Of a stretch of DNA of 64,000 nucleotides, positions 11,111-22,818 are shown piece by piece. The notes beneath the pieces were generated by a model that saw nothing but the letters and a program-made list of their open reading frames with translations, did not search any database and was not told the DNA's origin. Numbering within the stretch: the first letter of the stretch is position 1; each line of letters begins with the position of its first letter. The position numbers and the translations under genes are program-made. The DNA is taken from the NCBI GenBank assembly GCA_015680685.1, contig MNCI01006587.1, positions 138,748-202,747 of the forward strand, written 5' to 3'. This DNA is from Gnetum montanum. Its lineage: Eukaryota > Streptophyta > Gnetopsida > Gnetales > Gnetaceae.

Positions 11111-13600
11111 GAGGCTAACTCTAGAACTAGAGTTAAGAAGAGCTTTGCATGACTCTTATCTAGCAATCTATAGATAGATGAGTGCACTTCTTAGATGAGA
11201 TCTTTTTGTAGGATGATTGCTAGCCTTAATCTGGTTAGAAATAGCATGAGTTAGCATTACAATGCAAATCCTAGGTGGCACTTGGTTTGAAGGGCATTCA
11301 AAGGTATTTGATGCAAAGGATGAGGGTGCTAGAGATGTAAGGTAATTAGCTGGAGTAGGTTGTGAGAGCTAGAGAGGGCTTCTGGGCTAGAAGAAAGGTC
11401 ATTTCCTTGATCGATTATCTAGACCACTTGGTTGAAAAACTAGTTGTGAGTGTACAACCCTTGTAGCATTTCGTTGTTGCAGCTATGGAGGAATTTCACC
11501 TTGCATGGATGGAGCAAGAGGTAACTAAGTTGAAGGTGGAGGTGTAGGTGTAGAGGGATGTGGAGGATGATAGGGATATAAATATGGGCTTTTCCCTCAA
11601 GTAAATGGTAAATGTGTTTGGTGGTACTTTGGAGGGTAATAGTGATCCTAGAATGATGCATGACTCGTAGAACTTCTAGTGGAGACGGGCTGCTAAACAT
11701 AGTACCCATATGAATCTGGTTCTCAATAAGGGTATTGCTACCTTGGTAATGTCATTCCCCATGATTGTGGTTTATACCACTATTGGTATTGTTTGTATGG
11801 TTGTGAAGGAGATCCACTTGGGTTGTAAGCTTGTTGTTGCTGGTGGAACTATCTTGGACTACCTTGAGGATAGGGCAATCATCTTGGAGCTTGCCTGCAT
11901 GCTAGGAGAGGATTCAATGCATACACTCCAGACTCTTGTATGTGTGACACCATAGGGCAACATCCCTTTGGATGTTCATATTGACCTATGTCACATTCGG
12001 TTTCATCATTAGAGTCAAACTCCACAAGTTCCTCTAATACAATAGCTTTGCCCTTACGTCTTTGGTAAGCACATCCAACTTCTTTTCACCTCCTATAATT
12101 ATGATTACTATTTTGCTCTTTGGATTCTTTGAAAATATTTAAAGCGGTCTAAAAATTTTCATCCAAAGAGTCCCATAACTTGTCAACCTTAGCCAAAATG
12201 TCAGAAATAGATTTTTGGATGGCTAAGGTCTTTTTGTTCCCACTTCATTAAGTGGTGACTCCTTCTTGTCACAAAATTAGACCTCTTGTTTTCTAATGGA
12301 AGGGTCCCTGTTATATTCTTTAGCACTTTTCCTCTTTTTTAGCTCACCTTCTTCTTTTGCTACCTGCTCAATTAACCTTTGGATCTGATGAGCTCTCATT
12401 TCAGACAATATTCCTTGGGCATACACCCTAAGGGTTCTTCTTGTTTCTACTCTGAGCCCATCTATGATGTGGTGAAGTTGTTCCCTCTAAGAGTAACCAT
12501 GGCTCAGGCATCAATGTAGGAGTGAATAGTATTGGTCCATGGTGACATCCAAGGGTTCATTTGCTCCTTATTTCCAACCTTGGATTTGCCTTCTCAAATT
12601 AGACACTCTAGACTATGTCTGGTATTTATCATTGAACAACTCTAACATGGTACTCCATCTTTGAATAAATTCCAACTCTAAGGATCAGTACCAACTTTTG
12701 GCTTCCTTAATGAATGTCCTTGAAAAAAGCTTGAGTTTCTACCACTCATTCTCTATGGTCTATAAGGCACAGACATCTTAAAAATCTTGTAGATGTGTCT
12801 ATGGATTAGAATTATATCCTCCCCTCAAATCTTGGAATATTGTTCATATCTAGGCACTTGATCTGACTATCCTTCATATGCCTAGTGAGGATTTCACTAC
12901 CTTTGCAATGTTAAAAATACTCTGAGTTACCAATAAAGGCTCATCATCATCACTACGTTGATGACATTAATGATGATTTCGGCCACCCCTTTTGTTTCGG
13001 TGGCCTTCATGGTCATTATTATTTCGTCAATCACCTTCATCACGGTTGTTTTGATAGAAACTTCCATGAGAACCGTCAAATGAAGAGGAATGTTTAGAAT
13101 TAGATGAAGAGGATGAAGAGGAAGGTGGACCACCACTGCCACCATGATGTCCACCACCACTCTTGCACTTATTACGATCACCATCATTAGATCCCTTGTT
13201 ATTGCAATGTTCACACGAGTTCCTACCTTGGCTATCACTCTTTCCTAACCCCAGTTTATGAATAGTCAATCATAGAGTTAGGTTCACACCCTTGCCATCA
13301 AAAGAAGGGGGTGGAGAATCTTCATGTTGAGAAGCTTCCAAAGGAGGATCCTCATTGTTCTCTTGATCTAGTAGGAACAAGGGGTTAGTGTAATGTTTCC
13401 CCTTTGTAGCTTCATGGAGTTTCTTCTGACATTTATCTCACTTATGTTGTGTTTCAGTGGGATAGTAGTTTCAAGTGTCATATCCATCCACAACATATTC
13501 TTCATGAAGATCTGCTATGCCCAACTTCTTAAGATTTTTAAATAGCATTCTAGGCACAAATCTATCGAGGGGTAAGATGACATTGCCCTTTATATTATGT
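11111..13600 (-). pseudogene. gag: G2 gag region
   Basis: Minus strand. An upstream block (about 13600-13270) has YVVDGYDT...HYTNPLF. A low-complexity stretch rich in Gly and Ser follows (GGHHGGSGGPPSSSSSSS near 13130) with a CEHC-like pair. The retrotransposon-gag core is at about 12900-12450 with FIQRWSTMLELFNDKY and NLRRQIQGWK, nearly identical to the gag core of G3. Many stops. The downstream part (11450-11960) is Pro/Tyr/His-rich in one frame, like the C-terminal gag of G3. The shared core is the main proof that G2 and G3 are one family. Confidence 0.8.
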
Positions 13601-13870
13601 CATCACATTTGTTCATCCTAATGTAGGATGAAGGTGAAATTTGGCACAAACTCATTTGGATGAGTGTATACCACCTTGCATTCTTGTGGGATTGGTGGTT
13701 TAGTATCTTCAGGATTGCAAGAAGAAGGAGAAATTTTGCAAAATAAAATGAAATTATTAGTGTGCACTTATAATATGTATAGTGGAAATGATATTGACCT
13801 TTAGGTTCATACAACGATATTAGTGATATTCACTTAGACCTAAATAGTGCACGTTCCATAAACAAAATTT

Positions 13871-13887
13871 CTCAAAAATAGTGTCAA
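13871..13887 (-). promoter_or_regulatory. G2 primer binding site, tRNA-Asp type, decayed
   Basis: Directly after the 5' LTR (minus strand) the sequence is TGACACTATTTTTGAG, which aligns with the tRNA-Asp complement known from Athila-type elements (TGGCGCCGTTGCCGGGG). Of nine differences by hand count, eight are C-to-T or G-to-A. Confidence 0.6.
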
Positions 13888-14521
13888 TGATGAGCAGCAA
13901 GGTACCCCTATGCCCAACCATATGAATCACAAAGCGTTCATGTGCAATCTGATCAAATTTTGTGGACTTTGTCGTTTCCAGTGCACTAGCCCTTTAGAAA
14001 GTGAATTTAGCCTTAAGGTTAATCATTGTCTTCCCAATTACACTTGTGACATTCGTTGGTATGGTTAAGTGTAACTAAGGCATTCGATTTTTATCATTTT
14101 TTATGTTTTATAGATTGATGCTCAAATATTGGTAAAAGTAATTTGATTAATTAATCTAGATTAACTAATTTACTAGCATTTAACTAATCCTAACATAAGT
14201 ATCTATTCCCACTTTCCATACACATCATGAACCCACATATTTGCTACTGGGCAACCAAGCGCTACACTACTAGGCATACAAAGCAATAACACTGCTGGGA
14301 TTACCAAGTGAATACATGTTACACTTGAAGCAGTCATACTTATGTATTTAATTTATCTAGATTAATAACCTCATTAACTCAATTACTAGAAAATATTTGC
14401 GAAATAATTGAAAACAATTAACAAATAATTGAAAACACTGAATGCATAAATAAAATACCTAATCTATCCAAAGTGCTGCAAGGTTTATTAGAAAGCTTGT
14501 CTTTATTGCTACACACATTGT
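13888..14521 (-). repeat. G2 5' LTR, U5-R side (split by C1)
   Basis: Begins TGATGAGCAGCAAGGTACC, matching the start of the 3' LTR at 1541. It ends at the copia insertion; the last five bases ATTGT (14517-14521) are one copy of the C1 target site. Together with 19540-19804 it makes 899 bp. Confidence 0.92.
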
Positions 14522-14754
14522 TGAGAAATCTAAATCTAAAGGGCCCTGGATCTACTATCTATTGTAAACAGAAATTAAAGTACTTTGTTAGAACAAAAAA
14601 CACACTTACAATCTATTAATCTAGAATCTATATATTTATGAATATGTGCTGCTACAATTATATAGACTTGGATCCTTCCAAGAATGGATTTGAAAAGATA
14701 AGCATGAGTCTCTAAAATCATGGGAATGATCCTTATCATCTTATTTATGGATGA
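14522..14754 (-). repeat. C1 3' LTR, visible part
   Basis: Matches 19171-19403 closely; the rest of the LTR (about 131 bp) is in the N run that follows. Confidence 0.9.
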
Positions 14755-15286
14755 NNNNNNNNNNNNNNNNNNNNNNNNNNNNNNNNNNNNNNNNNNNNNN
14801 NNNNNNNNNNNNNNNNNNNNNNNNNNNNNNNNNNNNNNNNNNNNNNNNNNNNNNNNNNNNNNNNNNNNNNNNNNNNNNNNNNNNNNNNNNNNNNNNNNNN
14901 NNNNNNNNNNNNNNNNNNNNNNNNNNNNNNNNNNNNNNNNNNNNNNNNNNNNNNNNNNNNNNNNNNNNNNNNNNNNNNNNNNNNNNNNNNNNNNNNNNNN
15001 NNNNNNNNNNNNNNNNNNNNNNNNNNNNNNNNNNNNNNNNNNNNNNNNNNNNNNNNNNNNNNNNNNNNNNNNNNNNNNNNNNNNNNNNNNNNNNNNNNNN
15101 NNNNNNNNNNNNNNNNNNNNNNNNNNNNNNNNNNNNNNNNNNNNNNNNNNNNNNNNNNNNNNNNNNNNNNNNNNNNNNNNNNNNNNNNNNNNNNNNNNNN
15201 NNNNNNNNNNNNNNNNNNNNNNNNNNNNNNNNNNNNNNNNNNNNNNNNNNNNNNNNNNNNNNNNNNNNNNNNNNNNNNNNNNNNNN
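14755..15286. other. Assembly gap, 532 N
   Basis: Run of N. From the right LTR and copia gene order it should hold the rest of the C1 3' LTR, the polypurine tract and most of RNase H. The open frames that appear to cross it are not evidence of coding. Confidence 0.99.
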
Positions 15287-16160
15287 TTTTATACCAAGGG
15301 AGAGTGGTGTGTCTGAGGGATTACTATTAATCATGCCAAATTTCTCAAGTAAGGATTGGGCAAATTTTATTTGGCATATGGAAATGGATTTTGTTCTTTG
15401 GATTACTTGAAAGCCTAAAAAATATGACATTTTCCCTAGATTAGACATTTCAAACTCATTTTTCATAACATTAAGAAAATCATTTCCTAATGCAATTGTA
15501 GATGAAAAATAAATTAAATCATCTACATACATACAAACAAAAATAAAATCATCTCCAAATAATTTTTTGTAAATTGTAGTTTGGGACTGAAAATGCATGA
15601 ACCCCTCTTGAATGAAAAATGAATGAATATGTGCATACCATGCACATGGAGCTTGCTTGAGCCCGTACAAAGCTTTATGAAGCTTATACACATGATCTTG
15701 TTTTCCTTCATCAACGAAACTTGGGGGTTGTTCCACATAGACTTCTTCATTTAGAACACCATTGAGGAATGCAAATGCCACATCCAATTGATATACCACA
15801 TAGCCAGCTTGTGTAGCAATAGCTAGAAATATTTTCACAGATTCCATTCGTGAAACAGGAGAAACATTGTCATCAAAGTCTCTACCTTGCTATTGGAGAT
15901 AGACCTTGGCAACTAGGCAAGCTTTGAATTTGTCTAGTTCATCATATTAATTTCTCTTGAGTTTGAATATCCATTTTAAGTCAATGACAGGCTTACTATA
16001 TGGATGAGGAACTAGACTCCAAGTGTTGTTTTGATTGATTTTTTGTAGCTCACGTTCCATTACTACAATCCAACAATCATCCAGCACAGCTTGCAGCGGT
16101 GAAAATTTAGATCCAGCATTTGGGAGGCTAGGTGAGAGAGAGCCACCCATGAGGAAGAAA
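15287..16160 (-). pseudogene. pol: C1 reverse transcriptase (copia type)
   Basis: From WSLVPHPYSKPVIDLKWIFKLK (about 16030-15960), across a frame break near 15850-15950, to a long open piece 15847-15287 with YQLDVAFAFLNGVLNEEVY, PPSFVDEG, LHKALYGLKQAPCAWY, the catalytic MYVDDLIYFSS (YVDD intact) and SYFLGFQV. These are the hallmark motifs of Ty1/copia RT. The remainder and RNase H are lost in the gap. Confidence 0.93.
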
Positions 16161-17700
16161 GAGACTACCAGGGAGGAGTCATGGTTGATGTAGAGGGAAG
16201 GACCTAGGAGGGCATGGTTATTGACTAGATTGGGGAGGGTGTTTCTGCAAAAAACGAAGTAGAAAGAGGAAGGAAAATGTGTGTAGACATTGGTGCAGAA
16301 GCATGTGGAGTTAGAGGCCCATAGGGAGTAGCATTGGATAGAATGGTGGATGGAAGGAAGTCCAAAAAGGGTAGATTGTGTGCTGGCAGATGCAAGAAAT
16401 GTAGATTGGATGCTGCCGAAATAACGGAATTGGCAACTAGAGGGAATGACAGCTCAGGAACCAAAAAACATGGAGCTGGGGCATCAAAATTGACACTTGG
16501 CCATTGTTGCATGGAATGGAGGGAGCACCAGTGAGGAAGGAGAGGTGCCAACATGTGGGAAACAAGTGAGGCAAACCCTACAGAAATGAGAGGCCATTGG
16601 GACTTGGGAGTCGCACAGTTCCTATGGTATCCACGATTCTATGAAGGATGTCCCCATTTGGTAGAAGAGTCCCGAGATGTGTGCTAGCCTGGCATCACTG
16701 GAGTGGGTTTGGCGTTGGCAAGAGAATGGCCTGGAGGGTGCTCAAAAAACACATTGATGCTGGGGCCTGCACAAAACATTTTGGTTGTTGGAAAAAATAG
16801 ATTGTGGTCAATGCAGTCCTATTCTAGAAAATTGATGTCATGGGAATCAATGACCTTATGCTTATTTTTATCATAGCACCTGTAAGTTTTAGATGTGGGA
16901 GAATATCCAACGAAAATACAAGGCATAGCTTTGCCATCTAATTTTTGTCTATTTTGGGCAAAGATGTGCACATAGCAAGGTGAACCAAAGATTTTCAAAT
17001 GTGAAATGTTAAGTGTATAACCATGCTAGAATTCATAGGGTGTTTTATTGTGAATTGATCTGGAAGGCACGCTATTTAAAAGATAAATTGATGTTGCACA
17101 AGCTTCTACCTAAAACATATTTGCTAAGTTTGACAGTTGCAGTAAACACCTGGAAATTTCAACCACGGTTCTATTTTTCCTTTCAGCTACTCCATTTTTT
17201 TGGGGTGTATAGGATGTGGTAGTTTGATGAATAATTCCATTCTTCTTGTATAATTCCTTAAATTCTTGGGATAAAAATTCACCACCACGATCTATTCAAA
17301 TTTTCTTGATTGTATTACCACTTTGATTTTCTACTGCCACCTTGAATTCTCTAAACAATCCCAATGTTTGATCTTTTAATTTCATAAAATAGCCCCAAGA
17401 AAATCTAGAAAAATCATCCATGATGATTAACATATAAAGGTTTTTGCCTAGGCTCAATGCTTGCATGGGACCGCATAAATCCATATGAACTAGATCTAAT
17501 TTTTCTTGAGATCTATGTTCTTTCCTAGGAAATGGCAATCTTGTGATTTTTCCTAGTTGACATATGCCATAATCATGACTATTGAGGAAAGAAAATTTTG
17601 GCGTACCTCTGACGAGTCCTTCTTTCTGCATGCGGTCCATTGAGCCAAAGTTGACATGTCCTAATCGAGCATGCCACAACCATGCAACATCATCAATGAT
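16161..17700 (-). pseudogene. pol: C1 integrase and integrase-RT linker
   Basis: The open piece 17679-17296 starts MWHARLGHVNFGSM (pre-integrase HH-CC zinc finger), reaches LDLVHMDLCGPMQ with the first catalytic Asp kept, and LIIMDDFSRFSWGYFMK. Downstream the second Asp/Glu part lies in other frames (17300-16850) with stops. About 16160-16800 is the variable, Pro/Ser-rich linker before RT. Inactive because of stops and frame changes. Confidence 0.88.
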
Positions 17701-17861
17701 AGTTAGGCATTAAACATTTTTTTGTATATGCAACTTATACATTTGATTTTTGCTAATAGGGATAATGTCAATACCCTTATCATCATTAGCCTTAGAGATT
17801 TTACAAATTGTTTTTTCAAATGCAACACGATACCCATTGCGACATAATTGTCCCACACTTA

Positions 17862-19118
17862 TTAAATTCTTTGAAAGATCTGGAATAAAGTAGATCTAGG
17901 AAATAACATAGTTGTTCCCTTAATGGTTGTGAAGGCAAGAAATCCAATACCAGCAATGATTAACTTCTTCCCATTACCTATGGTGACCTTTCCATCATAT
18001 GTTTCTAGACTTGAGAAGAGTTTCTTGTTCCTAGTCATGTGGATGCTGCACCCACTATCAACATACCATGTGTTGTTGTTGCTAGCATCTAATGCCTTGT
18101 GGTTGCTACACCCACTATCAACATACCATGTGTTGTTGTTGCTAGCATCTGATGCCTTTGTAGATATTAGGAGGTGATCTTCCTCTTCTTTAGTATAAAA
18201 CAATTGCTCACCTTTTTGGTGATTCTTGTGGTGATCTTCATCTTCTACAATTTTTGCTTTGCCTTTCTTTTCATGCTTCTTCCTAGACTAACATTCATGA
18301 GTATTGTGGGTGTTGGTACCACAGAAATCACAATGCTTACCTTCATTTGATTGATTTGATCTTCCATGACCACGACCTCTGGATCTTCCATGACAATGTC
18401 CATGTCCTCTGAATGAGGATCCACTTGAGGATCTTTGATTTTGATTGAATGATCTTTAGAATTATGCTTGAACTGCATTTGTTGTTGAATCCTCATGATC
18501 AACAATTCTTTGCTCATATGTCTTCAAGCTTCCTACAAGCTCAACCATTGTCATCTTATCGAGATCTCTTGCTTCTTCAATAGCCATGATGATGGGATCA
18601 TATCGTTGGGTGACACTTCAAAGGATCTTTTCAACAACATGCCTTTCCTCAAGCATTTCTCCACAAGATTCAAGTCCATTTCAAACTTGTTGAAATCAGC
18701 TGATGTATTGATCAATATTCTCTAAATCTAGCATGTGCAAAGATTCAAAATCTTTCCTTAAAGCTTGTAACTTGACAACACAAACTTTTAATGATCCCTT
18801 GTATGTAATCTTCAATGCATCCCATGTAGCTTTGCTTGTTGGATGCGTGATGATTTTGGGAAAGATTGTCAAATCTAAGCTAGATTGAATGATGAATAAT
18901 GCTTTTGCATCTTTCTTATGAATCTTCTTGACTTCATTCTTTTCATCTTCTGTCAGGGCTTAAAATGTTGCTTGATCAGCATCTTGAAATCCACCTTCAA
19001 CAATATCACATGGATCTTGTGAGATCATAAATGTCTTCATCTTAATTGCCCAATATTCATAATTTTCTCCATTGAATATAGGAATTTGGAGAGACATGGA
19101 TCCATTATTTTGGACCAT
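17862..19118 (-). pseudogene. gag: C1 gag and protease
   Basis: One frame from the ATG at 19118 to about 17870 with only about seven stops. N-terminal gag reads PIFNGENYEYWAIKMKTFM (the plant copia gag start, DUF4219/UBN2 type); the zinc knuckle is HCDFCGTNTHNTHEC (CCHC) near 18300; the protease box is NTWYVDSGCSIHMT near 18040. Several stops fit CGA-to-TGA, a CpG deamination. The protease box is present twice because of a 60-bp tandem duplication. Confidence 0.92.
18041..18160 (-). repeat. 60-bp tandem duplication inside the C1 protease
   Basis: Two adjacent 60-bp units (18041-18100, 18101-18160) with about seven differences. The frame is kept, so the product would carry the segment with the catalytic DSG twice (DASNNNTWYVDSGCS). 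Confidence 0.95.
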
Positions 19119-19153
19119 TCTGGAGAGATCTGTTGTCAAGAATTTGAGCTAAT

Positions 19154-19168
19154 CGAGCTTCAATACCA
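19154..19168 (-). promoter_or_regulatory. C1 primer binding site, initiator tRNA-Met type
   Basis: On the minus strand TGGTATTGAAGCTCG follows the 5' LTR after two bases and matches the usual TGGTATCAGAGC complement of initiator tRNA-Met except at three positions. Confidence 0.75.
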
Positions 19169-19170
19169 AA

Positions 19171-19534
19171 TGAGAAATCTGAATCTAAAGGGCCCTGGAT
19201 CTACTATCTATGCTAAACAGAAATTAAAGTACTTTGTTAGAACAAAAAACACACTTTCAATTTGTTAATCTAGAATCTATATATTTATGAATATGTGTTG
19301 CTACAATTATATAGACTTGGATCCTTCCAAGAATGGATTTGAAGAGATAAGCATGAGTCTCTAAAATCATGGGAATGATCCTTATCATCTTATTTATGGA
19401 TGAGATAATCATGGGTATGGATAAGCATGGATATGGATAATCATAGACAACTAGGATCTTATCTTATTTAGAATAAATAAAAGGATGAGATCAATCTCAT
19501 AATAATGTGGAACTTCTACATATCATCTTTCACA
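19171..19534 (-). repeat. C1 5' LTR
   Basis: 364 bp with TG...CA ends, complete. Pairs with 14522-14754. Confidence 0.93.
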
Positions 19535-19539
19535 ATTAT

Positions 19540-19804
19540 CATGGTCAAGTAAAACAATGCTCGAATAAAGATCCATACACTCAATGACTCCTATTCTGGG
19601 CACTTAGGGGAAAATTTTCTAACTTTCAAATGGAAAAAAATGCAAGAGCTTTGCTACTACTGAAATCTAGATTGCCATAAATGCAATTGATAGGCATGTA
19701 TTTATAGGCAACAAATAGAAACTGCATTGATAGGGCCTTGTCAACGTAGGGCAAGATGCATCGATGAGGCCTTGTTGATGTAGCCAACCAACAATGACTC
19801 ATCA
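19540..19804 (-). repeat. G2 5' LTR, U3 side
   Basis: Continues the LTR broken at 14521. It holds the TATAAATA box (plus 19699-19706) and the GAGGCCT/GATGCATC motif cluster (about 19715-19790), and ends TGACTCATCA at 19804 like the 3' LTR. Confidence 0.92.
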
Positions 19805-21105
19805 TATACCTTCTCATATAAGAGATCCCTACAGAATGGAACCATAGGAGAAAACAATGGTTCCTCCACTAGGTTAAATACTACATCAAGATTAAAGGTA
19901 ACCTCTATAAAATCTACGTAGATGGCCTAGTATAAAGGTACATATCTCATGAAGATCAATTGCCAATTCTCCAAGAAGCTTACAAGGGCCCTTGTGGAGG
20001 CCATTACATAAGAAGAAAAATGATCATAAAAATCTTGATGATAAGATATTTTTAGCCTACAATCTTTATGGATGTCGACCATTTAATTCATTCATATGAG
20101 CGATGTCAACGAAATGGAGGGATAAGAACTAGGATGAAAGGACTCCAATAGTTGGTTCAACCACTATAGCATTTTGACCTTTGGAGAATTAACTTCATGG
20201 GGTCCATCACTCCCAAGGCTAATGGGAAGTCTTACATTATTATTGCTATTAACTACTATACCAAATGGGCTGAAGTTGAAATTTTTATTGATGCTACTTC
20301 TTCCACTACAACTTGATTCTTTCAACAACATGTGGTAAATATTTTTAGTATGCTTAGGGCCTTAATTTCTAGTAATGGAACCCATTTCATGGATGCTACA
20401 TTTCGCAAGTTGATATAACATTTGTGGGTGGAACACAAACTTACAATTTCTTACCATCCCCAAGCCAATGAACAAGCTGAGGTCATCAACAAGAAGATCA
20501 CAAAAATTTTGATAAGAACCATTAGTAGATATAGGAACGATTGGAGCACTAAACTCAACAACTTTCTATGGGCACACTCTCAATCTAGAAACTCCCTATA
20601 AACTACTTTTTCTACAAGTTAGTGTATGGAAAGTTATCTAAGCTCCAAATTCAAATTAAACTCTATACACTCACAATTGCATGTGACTTCAATCTAAACC
20701 TTGACTTGACACAAAAGGAAAGACTCATGGTGCTTAACATACTAGATAAGAATAGAAGGATGATCCTGATGATGAATAAAGTGTACAAAACATATCATAA
20801 ATAATGAAATGATACCTAAATCAAAAGAGTTGCATTTCAACTAGTATATAAGGTTATCTATTGGAATCCCATGCATGTATCTTAATGAAATAAGTTCTAG
20901 ACACTCTGGAAAGGACCACACATTGTACATTCAACTTTTCATTCAGGGCTATGATAATCTACCATCTAACAAGCCCTCAAAAGCACATGTTGGTCAACAT
21001 CCAACAACTAAAATCCTTTAAAGATTTTTGAATAATTAACAATATACATGACACCTCAACACAATATCAAGATTACTTCATTTTCATAATCTACTTCTTC
21101 CAACT
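19805..21105 (+). pseudogene. pol: G1 integrase and end of pol
   Basis: Continues the G1 pol frame across G2. Zinc-binding remains lie at about 19950-20115 (HEDQLPILQEAYKG...SYERCQ). The core is at 20165-20600: RINFMGSITPKANGKSYIIIAINYYTKW, where the first catalytic Asp is Asn; ISSNGTHF, where the second Asp is Ser; YHPQANEQAEV, with the Glu kept. The C-terminal part (KLSKLQIQIKLYTLTIACDF near 20630) matches the same block in G2. With both Asp lost the enzyme would be dead even without its stops. Confidence 0.88.
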
Positions 21106-21812
21106 TAGTCATGGGGGAGAAGACAATTTACCTTGATACCTTGGAGAATACGGAAGTTTTTATCTTTTTTGTTTTACATTGTTTTTTATCATTTTCTTTA
21201 CCTTTTGATTTTCTTATATATTTTACTATTACTTTACTTAACCTTATTTTCATTCTTGTCTTTTTCTTTTTCTCTCTTACAATGTGTAATTTTTTTCTAT
21301 TACTATTGTGAATTTCGATACTTACTAAATGCAATTATCAAGATTGTTATTTATATATATAAGCCAACTTTGTCTTTGGATTATGCTATCTAATAATGAG
21401 TTTTCAGTTCTATGATGATACCAAGTAGTGAGCTCATAACATCCACATATTCCATTCATCTCATAATGAGATCTATATCATGATATCACTATGGTTCTTT
21501 TACACTAAAACGAAAAGTAACTTATGATCTCGTTACCCAACGAATAGGGAAAGGACCAAGTGGGAATGGAAAAGAATGTGATCTGAAGAAGATTTGTTGA
21601 GTTCTCTTCTTGACTTCTTCCATGGATCTTATGACTCCCCATGGAATGTATCATTACTCCTCATGTAGTCCAAAAAGAAAGTACATCTTTGTAAATTATG
21701 GTTCTTGAACATTGTTAAAAAATGGGAGGGAATAAAAACACACATCTTTAAAGAGTTCTTGGGATACAAGGACTAGTTATGGGGCTAGAAAGACATGAAA
21801 CCCATGCCTAAT
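21106..21812 (+). other. G1 spacer, left part
   Basis: Non-coding, starting CTTAGTCATGGGGGAGAAG. It is homologous to 25280-25880 inside G3 (shared blocks include CATCTTTTTGTTTTAC and AAAGACATG...CCCATGCCTAA). The last five bases CTAAT (21808-21812) are the left target copy of G3. Apparent small ORFs in the T-rich part have no support. Confidence 0.8.
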
Positions 21813-22693
21813 TAATGAATCATCATTGTGTCAGCCTTAATATCAGATACTTAATATTGAGGCTCTAATATTGGATACACGATATCAAGTCCCAAGAAAC
21901 AATGTCAGATATCTGATATCGTCTCCTCTGTGCTAGCCTATAAATACAGCACTTGGGTGCACAGTTGGGACATAGTTTTAATTCTCAGTTTTTGATAGTA
22001 TTTCTCATATTTCTAAATTCAAGTTTTGTTATTCCTAATGCATGCCTACAGTGTGATGTTTCTAATCATATGACACCTTTGTTCAAGTGTGATGTACTTG
22101 GACACATTGCATGACTGTAAATAAAGATTGAGATTACTTCCATCATTACCACATTTACTTAGATTTATTATTGCTTTAATTATTTAATTATTTACTATTT
22201 TATTTAGTTAATGTTTCCATTTATTACTATTTACTATTCTTGTCATTAAGTAGAATGAGTACAACTTAATCACGAGTGCTTAAGTGTAAGTACTTGGTAA
22301 TCTCATAGCATATCATTTGCCACACCCAGTGACATACACTTGGAAATCCTAGTAGTAGTTATATGAAGTCCAAGGCATGTACAAAAAATTGGGAATGGAT
22401 ACTCATTACACATAGGCTAGTTTATATCTTATTTTCTATTATTCATTAGCTTAAGTAATTTATCTCTTTATTGTCATTAGGAGTAGCAAAGGATTAGATA
22501 ACATCATATGCCTCACTTTGGACTAAACCATATGTGACAAAGTTACCACTAGTCCAAGTGATAAGACAACAAACTGTAATTAAAGCATAATTATTTAAAT
22601 GCACATCTAGTCCCATCCATAGAATTCAACTAGATCATGTGTGAACGCTTGTGATTCATATGTTTGGGCATAGGGGTACCTCGCCACTCATCA
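21813..22693 (+). repeat. G3 5' LTR
   Basis: 881 bp; the TG end is mutated to TA, the 3' end is CTCATCA. U3 (21840-21925) is rich in ATATC/GATAC units; TATAAATA at 21939-21946; AATAAAGATTGAGATTAC near 22120. Most differences from the 3' LTR are transitions. Confidence 0.93.
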
Positions 22694-22694
22694 T

Positions 22695-22713
22695 TGGCAT
22701 CATTACCAAGGAT
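22695..22713 (+). promoter_or_regulatory. G3 primer binding site, tRNA-Asp type, decayed
   Basis: TGGCATCATTACCAAGGAT starts one base after the LTR. Against the known Athila-type site TGGCGCCGTTGCCGGGGAT it differs at six positions, all of them G-to-A or C-to-T. Confidence 0.75.
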
Positions 22714-22818
22714 GGTGCTAGTTAGGTTGATTAATTACATCATACATGATCATTGTAAAGGTATTAATGATATATCCTTCAAAAAATATTAAATTGCACA
22801 CACCATAAGCCAACAATA

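Larger units (their letters stand above)
14522..19534 (-). mobile_element. C1: Ty1/copia element inserted in the G2 5' LTR
   Basis: Minus-strand element with LTRs starting TGAGAAATCT (14522 and 19171) and ending in CA; the right LTR is 364 bp. Target copies are ATTGT (14517-14521) and ATTAT (19535-19539), one transition apart. Gene order on the minus strand is gag, protease, integrase, RT, (RNase H in the gap), i.e. the copia order. By hand count the visible 233 bp of the left LTR differ from the right one at about eight positions, so C1 is the youngest element with two LTRs that can be compared here. Confidence 0.92.
1541..19804 (-). mobile_element. G2: near-complete Athila-like Ty3/gypsy element with aORF, about 13.2 kb without its inserted copia
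   Basis: Bounded by LTRs of 900 bp (1541-2440) and 899 bp (13888-14521 plus 19540-19804, split by C1). On the minus strand the order is 5' LTR, tRNA-Asp-type primer site, gag, protease, RT, RNase H, integrase, 1.6-kb spacer with internal promoter, leader intron, aORF, polypurine region, 3' LTR. The outer flanks TCTAC (1536-1540) and TATAC (19805-19809) match at four of five bases, fitting a decayed target duplication, and the sequences on both sides join into one integrase gene of G1. All frames carry stops. Confidence 0.9.

Noticed and set aside
11440-11709. His/Leu-rich minus-strand frame near 11600
   Set aside because: Alternate frame of the repetitive C-terminal gag region of G2.
12927-13269. 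Two overlapping minus-strand frames (Met/Val/Ile-rich and Gly/Ser-rich)
   Set aside because: Only the Gly/Ser-rich one fits gag of G2; the other is its shadow in a low-complexity stretch.
14741-15847. Long open frames across the N run
   Set aside because: N translates as X without stops; only the part from 15287 on is real sequence.
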